Shown here in pieces: positions 44,367-51,792 of a stretch of 64,000 nt of DNA; position 1 is the stretch's first letter, and every line of letters begins with the position of its first letter. The notes beneath the pieces were generated by a model. The model did no database searches, had not been told where the DNA came from, and saw only the letters and a program-made list of their open reading frames with translations. The DNA is from CAVSIS01 sp963814875 (lineage in GTDB: Bacteria > Acidobacteriota > Thermoanaerobaculia > Thermoanaerobaculales > Sulfomarinibacteraceae). The stretch is taken from contig CAWFFJ010000016.1 in the NCBI GenBank assembly GCA_963814875.1, positions 62,001-126,000 on the forward strand, written 5' to 3'. The position numbers and the translations under genes are program-made.

Positions 44367-45518
44367 GTGGGAACGTCATCGAGCAACTCCGAGATCCGCG
44401 CCGCTGGGCTGAGCACCATGCCCGCGTTGCGGGACTGGGCTGCTCACCTCCTTCGTTGTCCTGCCTGTGGAAAACGCGGGCCCTCCGCATCAGCGAGCCC
44501 AGACGAGGTGCGGTGTGCCTCTTGCGGCAGGGCGTTCTCGACCTCAGAGGGCTTGGTTGATCTGCTCGTGGAGCCGCACCCGGTCGTCGCGCGCGAGCGA
44601 GCAGCTGTGTTGCAGCTCGACGAAGGGGACAAGTCAAGGGAAACACGGTTGGCGCCTCGGCTCCGACGCCTCCAAACAGGGGGCCTGAGTGATGCCGATC
44701 TTGCGGAGTTCCCGTGCTTGCGGCACGCCTCAGAGTCCTTGGCGCAAATTCGGGAGGTCCTCCAGCGTTTCCCGCTCGCGCCTGGCGATGTGGTGGTCGA
44801 ACTCGGAGCGGACCACTGCTGGGCAAGCGGACTTTTCCTCGATGCAGGGTGTAAGGTCCTTGCTCTCGACATTACGAACCACCTCGCGTTGGCGCCCCGA
44901 GGTGACGATCCGGATCTTTGCCGCATCGTTGCCGACATGAATGACATTCCAGTCCAGGACGGCCACGTCGACATCGTTTGGGCCACCGCTGCTGCTCACC
45001 ATTCATGGAGTCTCCAGCGGACGTTGGCTGAGGCGTCCCGCGTTCTTCGGCCCGGAGGGCGGCTGTATCTCTGCTGTGAGCCGATGCCGTCGTGGTTGCG
45101 TTACCCTCTCGGGCGGTCGTTCGGCCGGGCACAGCGCGATCTCGGGATCAACGAGACGTGGCTGTCGCGGCGAACGTGGCTCCGCGCCGCCACACGCGCC
45201 GGCTTCGCGGCGCGTATCGTCTTTCCCACACTTGACAGACACGCCGTCCAAGAGAAGCTCCTGTCCCGGCGGATCCCTGCCGCAGTCGCGCCGATAGCAG
45301 CTCGCTTCCTCAGACTCCTCCAGGTGTCTGTGCACCTCATAGCAACAAAGCGGTCTGAGGGTTTCGCCGATCACGCCCGTGAGACTGGTTGTGCATGGCG
45401 CCTCGCCACGTCCACACCTCGACGCTACGCACCGCGGAGCTGTGAAGAACATGCGTCCGCTGTCCTGCTGGCGGGGAACAGATTGGCCGCTACCGGGTCG
45501 GGTGATGGCACGGCGTAG
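44367..45518 (+). CDS. zinc-ribbon class I SAM methyltransferase
   Basis: A 383-residue protein. The N-terminus has a Trm112-like zinc ribbon (LRCPACGKRG and VRCASCGRAFSTSEGLVDLL). SAM motif I is VVVELGADHCWASGLFLDAG, with VLALDIT as the ribose-binding acid, and DIVWATAAAHHSW and RVLRPGGRLYLCCEP following, as in Methyltransf_11 enzymes. Such fusions are common in surface polysaccharide or natural product loci. Substrate unknown. Start at GTG 44367 after GGGAGG; an in-frame TTG at 44355 is possible. Confidence 0.8.
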   Translation: MGTSSSNSEIRAAGLSTMPALRDWAAHLLRCPACGKRGPSASASPDEVRCASCGRAFSTSEGLVDLLVEPHPVVARERAAVLQLDEGDKSRETRLAPRLRRLQTGGLSDADLAEFPCLRHASESLAQIREVLQRFPLAPGDVVVELGADHCWASGLFLDAGCKVLALDITNHLALAPRGDDPDLCRIVADMNDIPVQDGHVDIVWATAAAHHSWSLQRTLAEASRVLRPGGRLYLCCEPMPSWLRYPLGRSFGRAQRDLGINETWLSRRTWLRAATRAGFAARIVFPTLDRHAVQEKLLSRRIPAAVAPIAARFLRLLQVSVHLIATKRSEGFADHARETGCAWRLATSTPRRYAPRSCEEHASAVLLAGNRLAATGSGDGTA

Positions 45519-45556
45519 CGAAAACGATCTAGACCCCTTCGTCCAGAGGATGCTTC

Positions 45557-45739
45557 GTGATCCCTCTCACGACCTTGGAGGCGGCGCTCCGCGGCGTCGC
45601 GCTTGTGGGCGCAGTTGTCGCTGCCTTCCTGTCGGGTCCAGCCGCGGCGGCGCAGGCGCTTATTTCGGTCGAGGCGCTAGGGAGACGCCGGGGGCGTTCG
45701 CCTGTGAGCAGCCGCTGTCTTCAGTCTGGCGGAGGCTGA
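45557..45739 (+). CDS. possible fragment of an exported-protein gene
   Basis: Sixty codons beginning MIPLTTLEAALRGVALVGAV and continuing as a plausible signal peptide (VAAFLSGPAAAAQA), then a short basic tail and stop just before the right repeat. It looks like the 5' end of a gene cut by the insertion junction. Low support. Confidence 0.3.
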   Translation: MIPLTTLEAALRGVALVGAVVAAFLSGPAAAAQALISVEALGRRRGRSPVSSRCLQSGGG

Positions 45740-45758
45740 GCGCGAAGAGGCGTGCGTC

Positions 45759-45915
45759 GGCGCGGGCCTTCCACCGCATCCTCCGGGTCGCGAGGACCCT
45801 GGCCGACCTCGCCGATGCCGAGCGCGTTGACGCCGCACACATCGCTGAAGCGGTGGCCTACCGCGCGCTGGACCGCGCCACGGGAGCCGGTGGAGCGATC
45901 CGTGCTGCCGGATGA
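45759..45915 (+). pseudogene. orphan comM 3' end
   Basis: The last 51 or so codons of comM (ARAFHRILRVARTLADLADAE ... AIRAAG) without the rest of the gene, produced by the repeat duplication. No promoter or start is associated. Confidence 0.85.
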
Positions 45916-45937
45916 CCCGCGAACGCTCGGGAGTTAA

Positions 45938-45943
45938 TACAAT
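45938..45943 (+). promoter_or_regulatory. -10 box six bases before the cyclase-like gene
   Basis: TACAAT, six bases from GTG 45950. The same box is duplicated at 42347-42352 in the left repeat. Confidence 0.5.
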
Positions 45944-45949
45944 GGGCCC

Positions 45950-48271
45950 GTGGTGGTGCACGCGACCGGAACGGAGCTTCTCCAGCGGGTGCTCGGACGT
46001 GACCTGCGGCAGCCGCTATGGCTGACGCGCGAGGAGGCTGCCGGAGCGTGGATCTCCGTGCTTCCCGAGCTCGCGCGCCTCCCGGCGCCGTACCCGATCT
46101 ACGGCCAGGACGAGGAGACGGTCCTGACCTACGGTTACCCCGTGCTGGTCCCCCCGGCCCTCGAACAGCTCCGTCGCGAGCTCGAAAGACATCTCGTGGT
46201 CGAGGTCGACTTCCGCCTTGCCGACAACGCCAACGAGGCGGAGGGCAAGCGCGAGGTGATGGTCCACCGCGAGCACAGCCTGCGCTCGCTGACGGCGATC
46301 TTCGAAAACGTCCTGCTCAACGACTACGGCCGCGGCCTGACCGAGGTCCTGCTCCTGTTCCTGTCGGGTGAGTTTTCGCGCCTGCTGCAGCGCGTTCCCG
46401 CCGTGGCGAGAGCGCGGGACACGGCGCCCGGCGGTCCCCAACAGGGCGAGGTGATCCGCTGGGCGGTCGCAGCGGCCTTCGCCGACCTCCTGCAGCGAGC
46501 CTTCTTCGCTGCCGGCGACGAGCTCAAAAGGCTCGCGTCGGTGGCGGCTCCGGCCCCGCCGGCGCTGCTACCGGCCGTGTGCCAGGACCAGCTGCTGCTC
46601 GTCGAATCCGTTGTCCCACCGGACATCGAGCCCCTGGCCGAGTACGTTCGCACCAGACTGCGCTGCGATTGCAGCGCACTGGTCGCCGCCCGCGACACCG
46701 CCTTCGCCCGCCTCCGCGAGGTGCTCGATCGTGTGCCCTCCTTCGCGGGCGTCGTGCACATGGCGCTCGGCGCTTCCGTGGCCCTCGACCGCCCCCAGGT
46801 GCTGCACGACTCCCGCGTGATCGAGGCCCTGCGCCGGGCGGGTCTGACCGAACGGATCGGCCTGTCAAACCGCGACGCCCAGATTCTCGGGGAGCTCGGC
46901 CAGCGGCTCAAGCGCTTCGAAGTGCTCGCAGCGCTGCGCCGACGGGTGCTGACGGTGCTAACTGACGGGCCCGACCTCCGCCTCGTCTCCCGCACGGGAA
47001 AGGTCACCATCTCGCACTCCCTGCGCCCGTTCGACTTCACCCGCCCCGGGGTCGTCGACACCGCGGTGAAGCGCTTCGGGATGATCTACGACCTGACCAA
47101 CTTCACCGCCCTGCTCGAGGAGGTACGCAAGCGCGGCCAGTCTGCTGAGGAGAAGGCGCTACGCTTCATGTTCGCGTTCTTGAGCCGGCTCGACGAGATC
47201 CGCCGGCTGCGGCGGCTGACCTTCGAGAAGTTCCTCGGCGACGGCGCCTTCTACTCCTCTCGCCGTGCGCTGCGGATGATCGCGGCGGCGTGCGAGATGC
47301 AGCAGGTCTACGACCAGCTGCGCAGTCGGGGCTTCCCCTTCGACCAGGGCATCCGCTGCGCCATGAACTTCGGCTCCTACCGACTGCTGCCGCTGCCCGG
47401 GGACGACGAGACCTCGCGGTTCGAGTTCTTCGGCCACTCGGTGGTCGAGCTGGTCCGGCTGACGACCGGCAAGAGCGTGCGCGAGGTCGACGAGATCGCC
47501 GAGTTCCTGGTCCACTCCGGTTTTGACCCCGCCCAGGTTGACGCCTTCCTGGCACCCCTGGCCACGGCTCGCAGCGGGCGCCGGGAGCTCGTCGGTCAGC
47601 CGTACCCGGCCTGGATCGACGCCCACGGCGTGCTCGTCAACGAGGGCATCGTGCTCAGCGTTCCGTTCCTCGACGAGCTCAGTACGGAGCTTCGCGAGCA
47701 CAGCCCGAAGGTGATTGAGGCCTGGGACCAGCCGTGGGCGGTCTTCCCGACCGACCCGGGCAAGAGCGACACCCTGTGGTTCGGTTTGCGCTACCTCGGC
47801 GTCGCTCGCCTCAAGGGACTCCCGCCGCTCGAGCTGGTGGCGGCAGTCACCTGGCCGGAGCTCCCCGCGGGGGCCCGTCCTGCGCCCCAAGAGCGGAACC
47901 TGCTTGAGCTGCTGCGCCGGCTCGACGCCCAGCGCGTGTCGGAACCGTCGGCGCCGTCGGCCACGGTTCCCGACGACCTGGTCGTGGTCACCTCCTTCGA
48001 CGACGCCGGCCGCCGAACCTGGATCTTCGGGGAGTACCGGAACCACGACGACGTGCTGCTGCACTCGATCCAGATCCCCCTGCGACCTCCGGACCTCGAG
48101 CGTGGGGAGCCGCTCGAGATGTGGCTCTTCCGCCATCGCGGTGAGCTCGCACAGCTTTACGATACCCTGCGGCGCGAGACCTCCGGACGCACCCAGCCGC
48201 TCGAGAGTTTGCGCCACCGCAACAGTTACCTCGGCTGCTACCTTGCCGCCCCCCACCGCTCCCCGGGGTAG
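45950..48271 (+). CDS. large protein with divergent class III nucleotide-cyclase-like domain
   Basis: A 773-residue soluble protein. Residues about 375-530 follow the order of a class III adenylate/guanylate cyclase: MIYDLTNFTALLEE with first metal Asp381, FEKFLGDGAFY with second Asp431, GIRCAMNFGSYRLLPL, and FEFFGHSVVELVRLTT where Arg503 keeps the place of the transition-state arginine while the usual Asn is Val. The first 370 residues are helical and unrecognised; 530-773 is mixed and unrecognised. It may make a cyclic nucleotide or be a degenerate regulator. Start GTG 45950 is supported by the -10 box. Ancestrally it followed comM after 34 bases. Confidence 0.6.
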   Translation: MVVHATGTELLQRVLGRDLRQPLWLTREEAAGAWISVLPELARLPAPYPIYGQDEETVLTYGYPVLVPPALEQLRRELERHLVVEVDFRLADNANEAEGKREVMVHREHSLRSLTAIFENVLLNDYGRGLTEVLLLFLSGEFSRLLQRVPAVARARDTAPGGPQQGEVIRWAVAAAFADLLQRAFFAAGDELKRLASVAAPAPPALLPAVCQDQLLLVESVVPPDIEPLAEYVRTRLRCDCSALVAARDTAFARLREVLDRVPSFAGVVHMALGASVALDRPQVLHDSRVIEALRRAGLTERIGLSNRDAQILGELGQRLKRFEVLAALRRRVLTVLTDGPDLRLVSRTGKVTISHSLRPFDFTRPGVVDTAVKRFGMIYDLTNFTALLEEVRKRGQSAEEKALRFMFAFLSRLDEIRRLRRLTFEKFLGDGAFYSSRRALRMIAAACEMQQVYDQLRSRGFPFDQGIRCAMNFGSYRLLPLPGDDETSRFEFFGHSVVELVRLTTGKSVREVDEIAEFLVHSGFDPAQVDAFLAPLATARSGRRELVGQPYPAWIDAHGVLVNEGIVLSVPFLDELSTELREHSPKVIEAWDQPWAVFPTDPGKSDTLWFGLRYLGVARLKGLPPLELVAAVTWPELPAGARPAPQERNLLELLRRLDAQRVSEPSAPSATVPDDLVVVTSFDDAGRRTWIFGEYRNHDDVLLHSIQIPLRPPDLERGEPLEMWLFRHRGELAQLYDTLRRETSGRTQPLESLRHRNSYLGCYLAAPHRSPG

Positions 48272-48274
48272 GGA

Positions 48275-48461
48275 CAAACCACAGAGACACGAACGCGGGC
48301 TTCGCCCGCCTCGCAAGAGGCAAGACGAGCATCGGGCACGGCTTGGTGCGAGCGCGCTCGTAGGACGGTTTGAATCGAGCCGCCCTGCGGACACGATGCC
48401 GGACGTCTCGCGTCTCGCGTCTTGCGTCTCGGGTCTCGCGTCTCGTGCCCGTGTGGCTCAG
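48275..48461. repeat. interspersed element A4 with octamer ends and heptamer arrays
   Basis: Left CAAACCACAGAGACAC, right GTGCCCGTGTGGCTCAG (degenerate). Inside left GCAAGAG-GCAAGAC (48313-48326); inside right six 7-base units GTCTCGC, GTCTCGC, GTCTTGC, GTCTCGG, GTCTCGC, GTCTCGT (48405-48446). It lies between the convergent cyclase-like gene and the membrane protein gene. Confidence 0.7.
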
Positions 48462-50434
48462 TCCTGCCGAACGGCGTAGACGGTGACCTCGCCGAAGCGC
48501 GCGACCGGGGTGCAGGCCTCGGCGAGGAAGCGTTTGAAGAGCTCGCGCCGCGCGGCGGACCAGGAGTAGAGACCCGCTTCGTGCTCGCGCCGCCACTCGG
48601 CGGCGTCGAACGCCACGTGGCTGATGCCCAGGGCCGTCACCGTGCGCGCCACCTCCGCCACCGAGCCCGCACCGGCGACCACACGCTCGGCGACCGGGGG
48701 ATCGCAGCAGCTCGAGAACACCGCCGGCCGCTCGAGGTAGAACGGCCCATGCAGGCCGACCAGCAGCACGCCTCGAACTGCGGCCTCGGCGTCGAGCCAG
48801 TCGTACACGTCCTGAGCGCGAGCTGAGCGCCGCAGGTAGTCCGTCGTACCCTGGGTGCCGATCAGGTATCGGACCGGATCGAACGTGACGAACGCCGTCA
48901 CGGAGATGATCACGAGGTTCGCCGCGACCGCCCCTGCCAGCAGCACGAGAAAGGCCCGCCTGAGCCGGGGCGAGCGCAGCACGTACACCTCGGCAGCGGC
49001 AGCTCCAACCACCGCGAGCACCGCCAGGCACGTGAGCAGCGAACGGACCTCGGTCTGGATGGCCAGCCATGCCGCCACCGAGCCGAGGAGAAAGACCTTG
49101 AGCGGCGCCGTCCCGCGTGAGAGGCCTCGAACGAAGGCGAGAGGGATCAGCAGCAGCGGCACCATGCCGGTGTGGACATCCATGATCCGCGGCTTGAGCG
49201 CGATCCGGAACGGGAACAAAAGGTAGGTCGTCCAGGTCCAGTCGGGCATCTCGAACCGCGTCAGGGTGCCCCGGAAGTAGTGCTCAGCGGCCGGGTTCCA
49301 CAACGGGCTCGCGAAGAACCCGTTGAGGAACGGAAACACCGGGTTGCCGGTGAAGGCCCAGTTCTTGGCCAGCCACAGCGTCGAAATCGCCCCGACCGGC
49401 ACTGCGAAGGCGACCAGGTGCCGCACACGCCAGCGCCAGCGCAGCACGCCGGCAACGGCCACCGGGACCAGAGCCAGGGCCACCATCACGAAGGTGTACT
49501 TGGTCCACGAGGCGAGCCCCGCCATCACGCCGGCCTGCACGAGGACGGCGGCGCGGCGCGCGGCCGGGTCCTCGAGGTGGTAGTCGACGATCCCGTGGAA
49601 CATGAGCACGAGCAGGAGGACGAAGGTCGCGTCGTTCCACGCCCAACCGAGGACTAGCGCGGCGACCGGCATCGAGATGTAGAGCGCGGGAGCGAGCACG
49701 CGGCTGCCCTCGGGCGCGACCCGGGCGGCGAGCCTGGCGATGGCCACCAGGAGGGCGAGCCCGAACCAGAAGTGCAGCGCCTTGCACGCCACCGGCCCGG
49801 CGATGGGGAGCACCAGCATGAAGAGGTACTCCATCAGGCCCGGGTAGTTCGACTCGACGAAGCCTGGCAGGACCTCGATGCGGCCCAGTGCGAGGTATGC
49901 CTTGGGCACCAGCAGGTGGAACTCGAGCGCGTCGGTGGTGGTCGCCGGAGCCGCCAGCATCGGGACGACCGCGGCGAGGCTCAGGGCGATCACAACCAGT
50001 GCGGCAATGCCGACCCAGCCGGAGGGTGCGGCGGGCAGTCGCGGTGGACGACGCACGAGCTCGACGGCGGCGAGGGCCAGCCCGAGCCCCAGCCACGCAG
50101 CGGCCGCCGGCCGGCTCATGACCCCGGCGAGGCCGAGGACGAACACCATCACGGCGCTCAGCCCGGCGCCCACGGCGATGGCAGCCAGGCGCTCGTCGGT
50201 CCGCGAGGTCTGGGGCATGAGGCGCCGCACGAGAGGCGCTCCGAGCCCCAGGAAAGCGACCACCACCAACCCGGCGAGACCTACCGGGGCGAGCCGCAGC
50301 AGGGCCGTGTGCAGTGGCGGGTTCCAGGCAAGGTAGAACCCGAGGGCGAGGGCGAAGGCGGCCAGCCAGACGACCGGGAGCAGCGGCCCGAGCGGACCGC
50401 TCCGCGCCGGGTGCTGGCCGGCAGGCTCGATCAT
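48458..50434 (-). CDS. polytopic membrane protein, GT39/ArnT-like glycosyltransferase
   Basis: A 658-residue protein with about 12 hydrophobic segments and a soluble C-terminal domain of about 120 residues. A periplasmic loop after the second part contains DALEFHLLVPKAYLALGRIEVLPGFVESNYPGL, with acidic residues as in GT-C lipid-linked sugar transferases, and TKYTFV/AKNWAFTGNPVFPF further on. It probably moves a sugar from a polyprenyl carrier in the membrane; acceptor unknown. ATG 50434 overlaps the radA stop (ATGA). The frame is also open upstream through radA, but that is only readthrough of the radA antisense-free frame, not coding. Confidence 0.78.
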   Translation of the reverse strand: MIEPAGQHPARSGPLGPLLPVVWLAAFALALGFYLAWNPPLHTALLRLAPVGLAGLVVVAFLGLGAPLVRRLMPQTSRTDERLAAIAVGAGLSAVMVFVLGLAGVMSRPAAAAWLGLGLALAAVELVRRPPRLPAAPSGWVGIAALVVIALSLAAVVPMLAAPATTTDALEFHLLVPKAYLALGRIEVLPGFVESNYPGLMEYLFMLVLPIAGPVACKALHFWFGLALLVAIARLAARVAPEGSRVLAPALYISMPVAALVLGWAWNDATFVLLLVLMFHGIVDYHLEDPAARRAAVLVQAGVMAGLASWTKYTFVMVALALVPVAVAGVLRWRWRVRHLVAFAVPVGAISTLWLAKNWAFTGNPVFPFLNGFFASPLWNPAAEHYFRGTLTRFEMPDWTWTTYLLFPFRIALKPRIMDVHTGMVPLLLIPLAFVRGLSRGTAPLKVFLLGSVAAWLAIQTEVRSLLTCLAVLAVVGAAAAEVYVLRSPRLRRAFLVLLAGAVAANLVIISVTAFVTFDPVRYLIGTQGTTDYLRRSARAQDVYDWLDAEAAVRGVLLVGLHGPFYLERPAVFSSCCDPPVAERVVAGAGSVAEVARTVTALGISHVAFDAAEWRREHEAGLYSWSAARRELFKRFLAEACTPVARFGEVTVYAVRQD

Positions 50435-51787
50435 GCGCCCTCCCGCGAAACGAGACGACCGAGGTCGCTCACGCGCCGGATCGGCTCGGCCGGGAGCACG
50501 AGCTGGGCCGCGGCGTCCCGTCCGGCGACGGCGACTCTGCGGAAGCCCAGTGCAGCCGCCTCCCGCACGCGCTCGGCGGCGCGGCTCACGCCCCGAACCT
50601 CGCCGAGCAAGCCGATCTCTCCGAAGACCGCGAGGTCCGCCGGCAGGGGCCTGTCGGAGGCCGAGGACACGAGGGCGGCGGCGACCGCAAGGTCGAGGGC
50701 GGGCTCGGACAGGGCGATCCCTCCAACCAGGTTGACGTAGACGTCGCGGTCCGCAAAGCCGAGGCCGGCGTGGCGCTCGAGCACGGCGAGCAGGAGGGAC
50801 AGACGCGAGCCCTCGAACCCCTGGGCGACGCGGCGCGGCGTGCCGAGGGCGGACGGTGCAACCAGAGCCTGGACCTCGACCAGCAGCGGCGCCGTACCCT
50901 CGAGCGCCACCGCCACTGCCGAGCCCGGTGCGCCGGCCTGCCGATCCTCGAGCAGCCACGCGGACGGGTTGAGAACTCCCTCGAGCCCGTGCTCGCCCAT
51001 CGCGAACAGCGCCAGCTCGGCGACCGTGCCAAAACGATTCTTGGCGGCGCGCAGCAGCCTCAGGTCGTGACCCGGCTCGCCCTCGAGCGACACCACCACG
51101 TCGACCAGGTGCTCGAGCAGCTTCGGGCCGGCGATGGTGCCCTCCTTGGTCACGTGGCCGACCAGCACCACCGGAACGCCGCCGGTCTTGGCCCAGGCCT
51201 GGAAGCGCGCCGCCACCTGCCGCACCTGGGCGACCGAACCGGCGAGCGCGTCGAGCTCGTCCACCACCATGGTCTGGATCGAGTCGACCACGACCACAGC
51301 GGACGAGATCGTGCGCAGCTGCTCGAGCACGGCCTCGCATGAGGTCTCGGCGAGCAGGAGCACGTCCGGGCCCACACTCCCGGTTCGCCGTGCACGCAAC
51401 GCCACCTGCTGGGCCGACTCCTCGCCGGTCACGTAGACCGCCGGCGCGCCCGGACGCGCCATCGCGGCGGCGACCTGGAGGAAGAGGGTCGACTTGCCGA
51501 TCCCCGGCTCGCCGGCGAGCAGCACCAGCGAGCCGGCGACGAGCCCGCCACCGAGGACCCGGTCGACGCCGTCGATCCCGGTCGCCGCGCGCGCCGCCGG
51601 GGAGACCGCGGCCTCGCTGACCGGGACCAGCGCCGCCCGCGGTCTCAGGTCCGTAGCCTGCGCGGGATCTCGGCGCCCGCGGCTGCTCGGCGAAGCTGTT
51701 CCACGCCCCACAGCCCGGACACTGGCCGATCCACTTCTTCGACTCATGGCCGCACGAGGTGCAGTAGAACAGGACCTCGCGCTTCAC
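50431..51787 (-). CDS. radA: DNA repair protein RadA, frameshifted near the N-terminus
   Basis: RadA is a RecA-like helicase that drives branch migration in recombination. Starting at GTG 51787 the zinc finger is intact (YCTSCGHESKKWIGQCPGCGAWNSF). The RecA-like part lies in another frame: LAGEPGIGKSTLFLQ Walker A, VVVDSIQTMV, the RadA KNRFG motif, and the C-terminal Lon-like domain. The frames differ by one extra base (or two missing) between about 51630 and 51690, in the variable linker. Either an assembly error or a true frameshift; the second frame has an ATG at 51747 that would give a form without the zinc finger. Five bases separate it from mlaD. Confidence 0.82.
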
Positions 51788-51792
51788 CGGGG

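Larger units (their letters stand above)
42447..45755. mobile_element. 3.3 kb inserted segment between 282-bp direct repeats
   Basis: This segment exists between the two repeat copies; removing it with one copy restores comM directly followed by the cyclase-like gene. It carries a secreted B-lectin protein, a methyltransferase and a short exported-protein fragment. No integrase or transposase is recognised. Its genes have ordinary leaders with strong ribosome sites, unlike the leaderless host neighbour. Bases 42509-42735 hold only a promoter region (TATAGA at 42707-42712) and AT-rich DNA, and 44092-44366 shows only a TATAGA box at 44329-44334. Confidence 0.75.
45756..46037 (+). repeat. right copy of 282-bp direct repeat
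   Basis: Partner of 42165-42446, offset 3591. It begins inside comM codon sequence and ends 29 codons into the cyclase-like gene. Confidence 0.95.
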
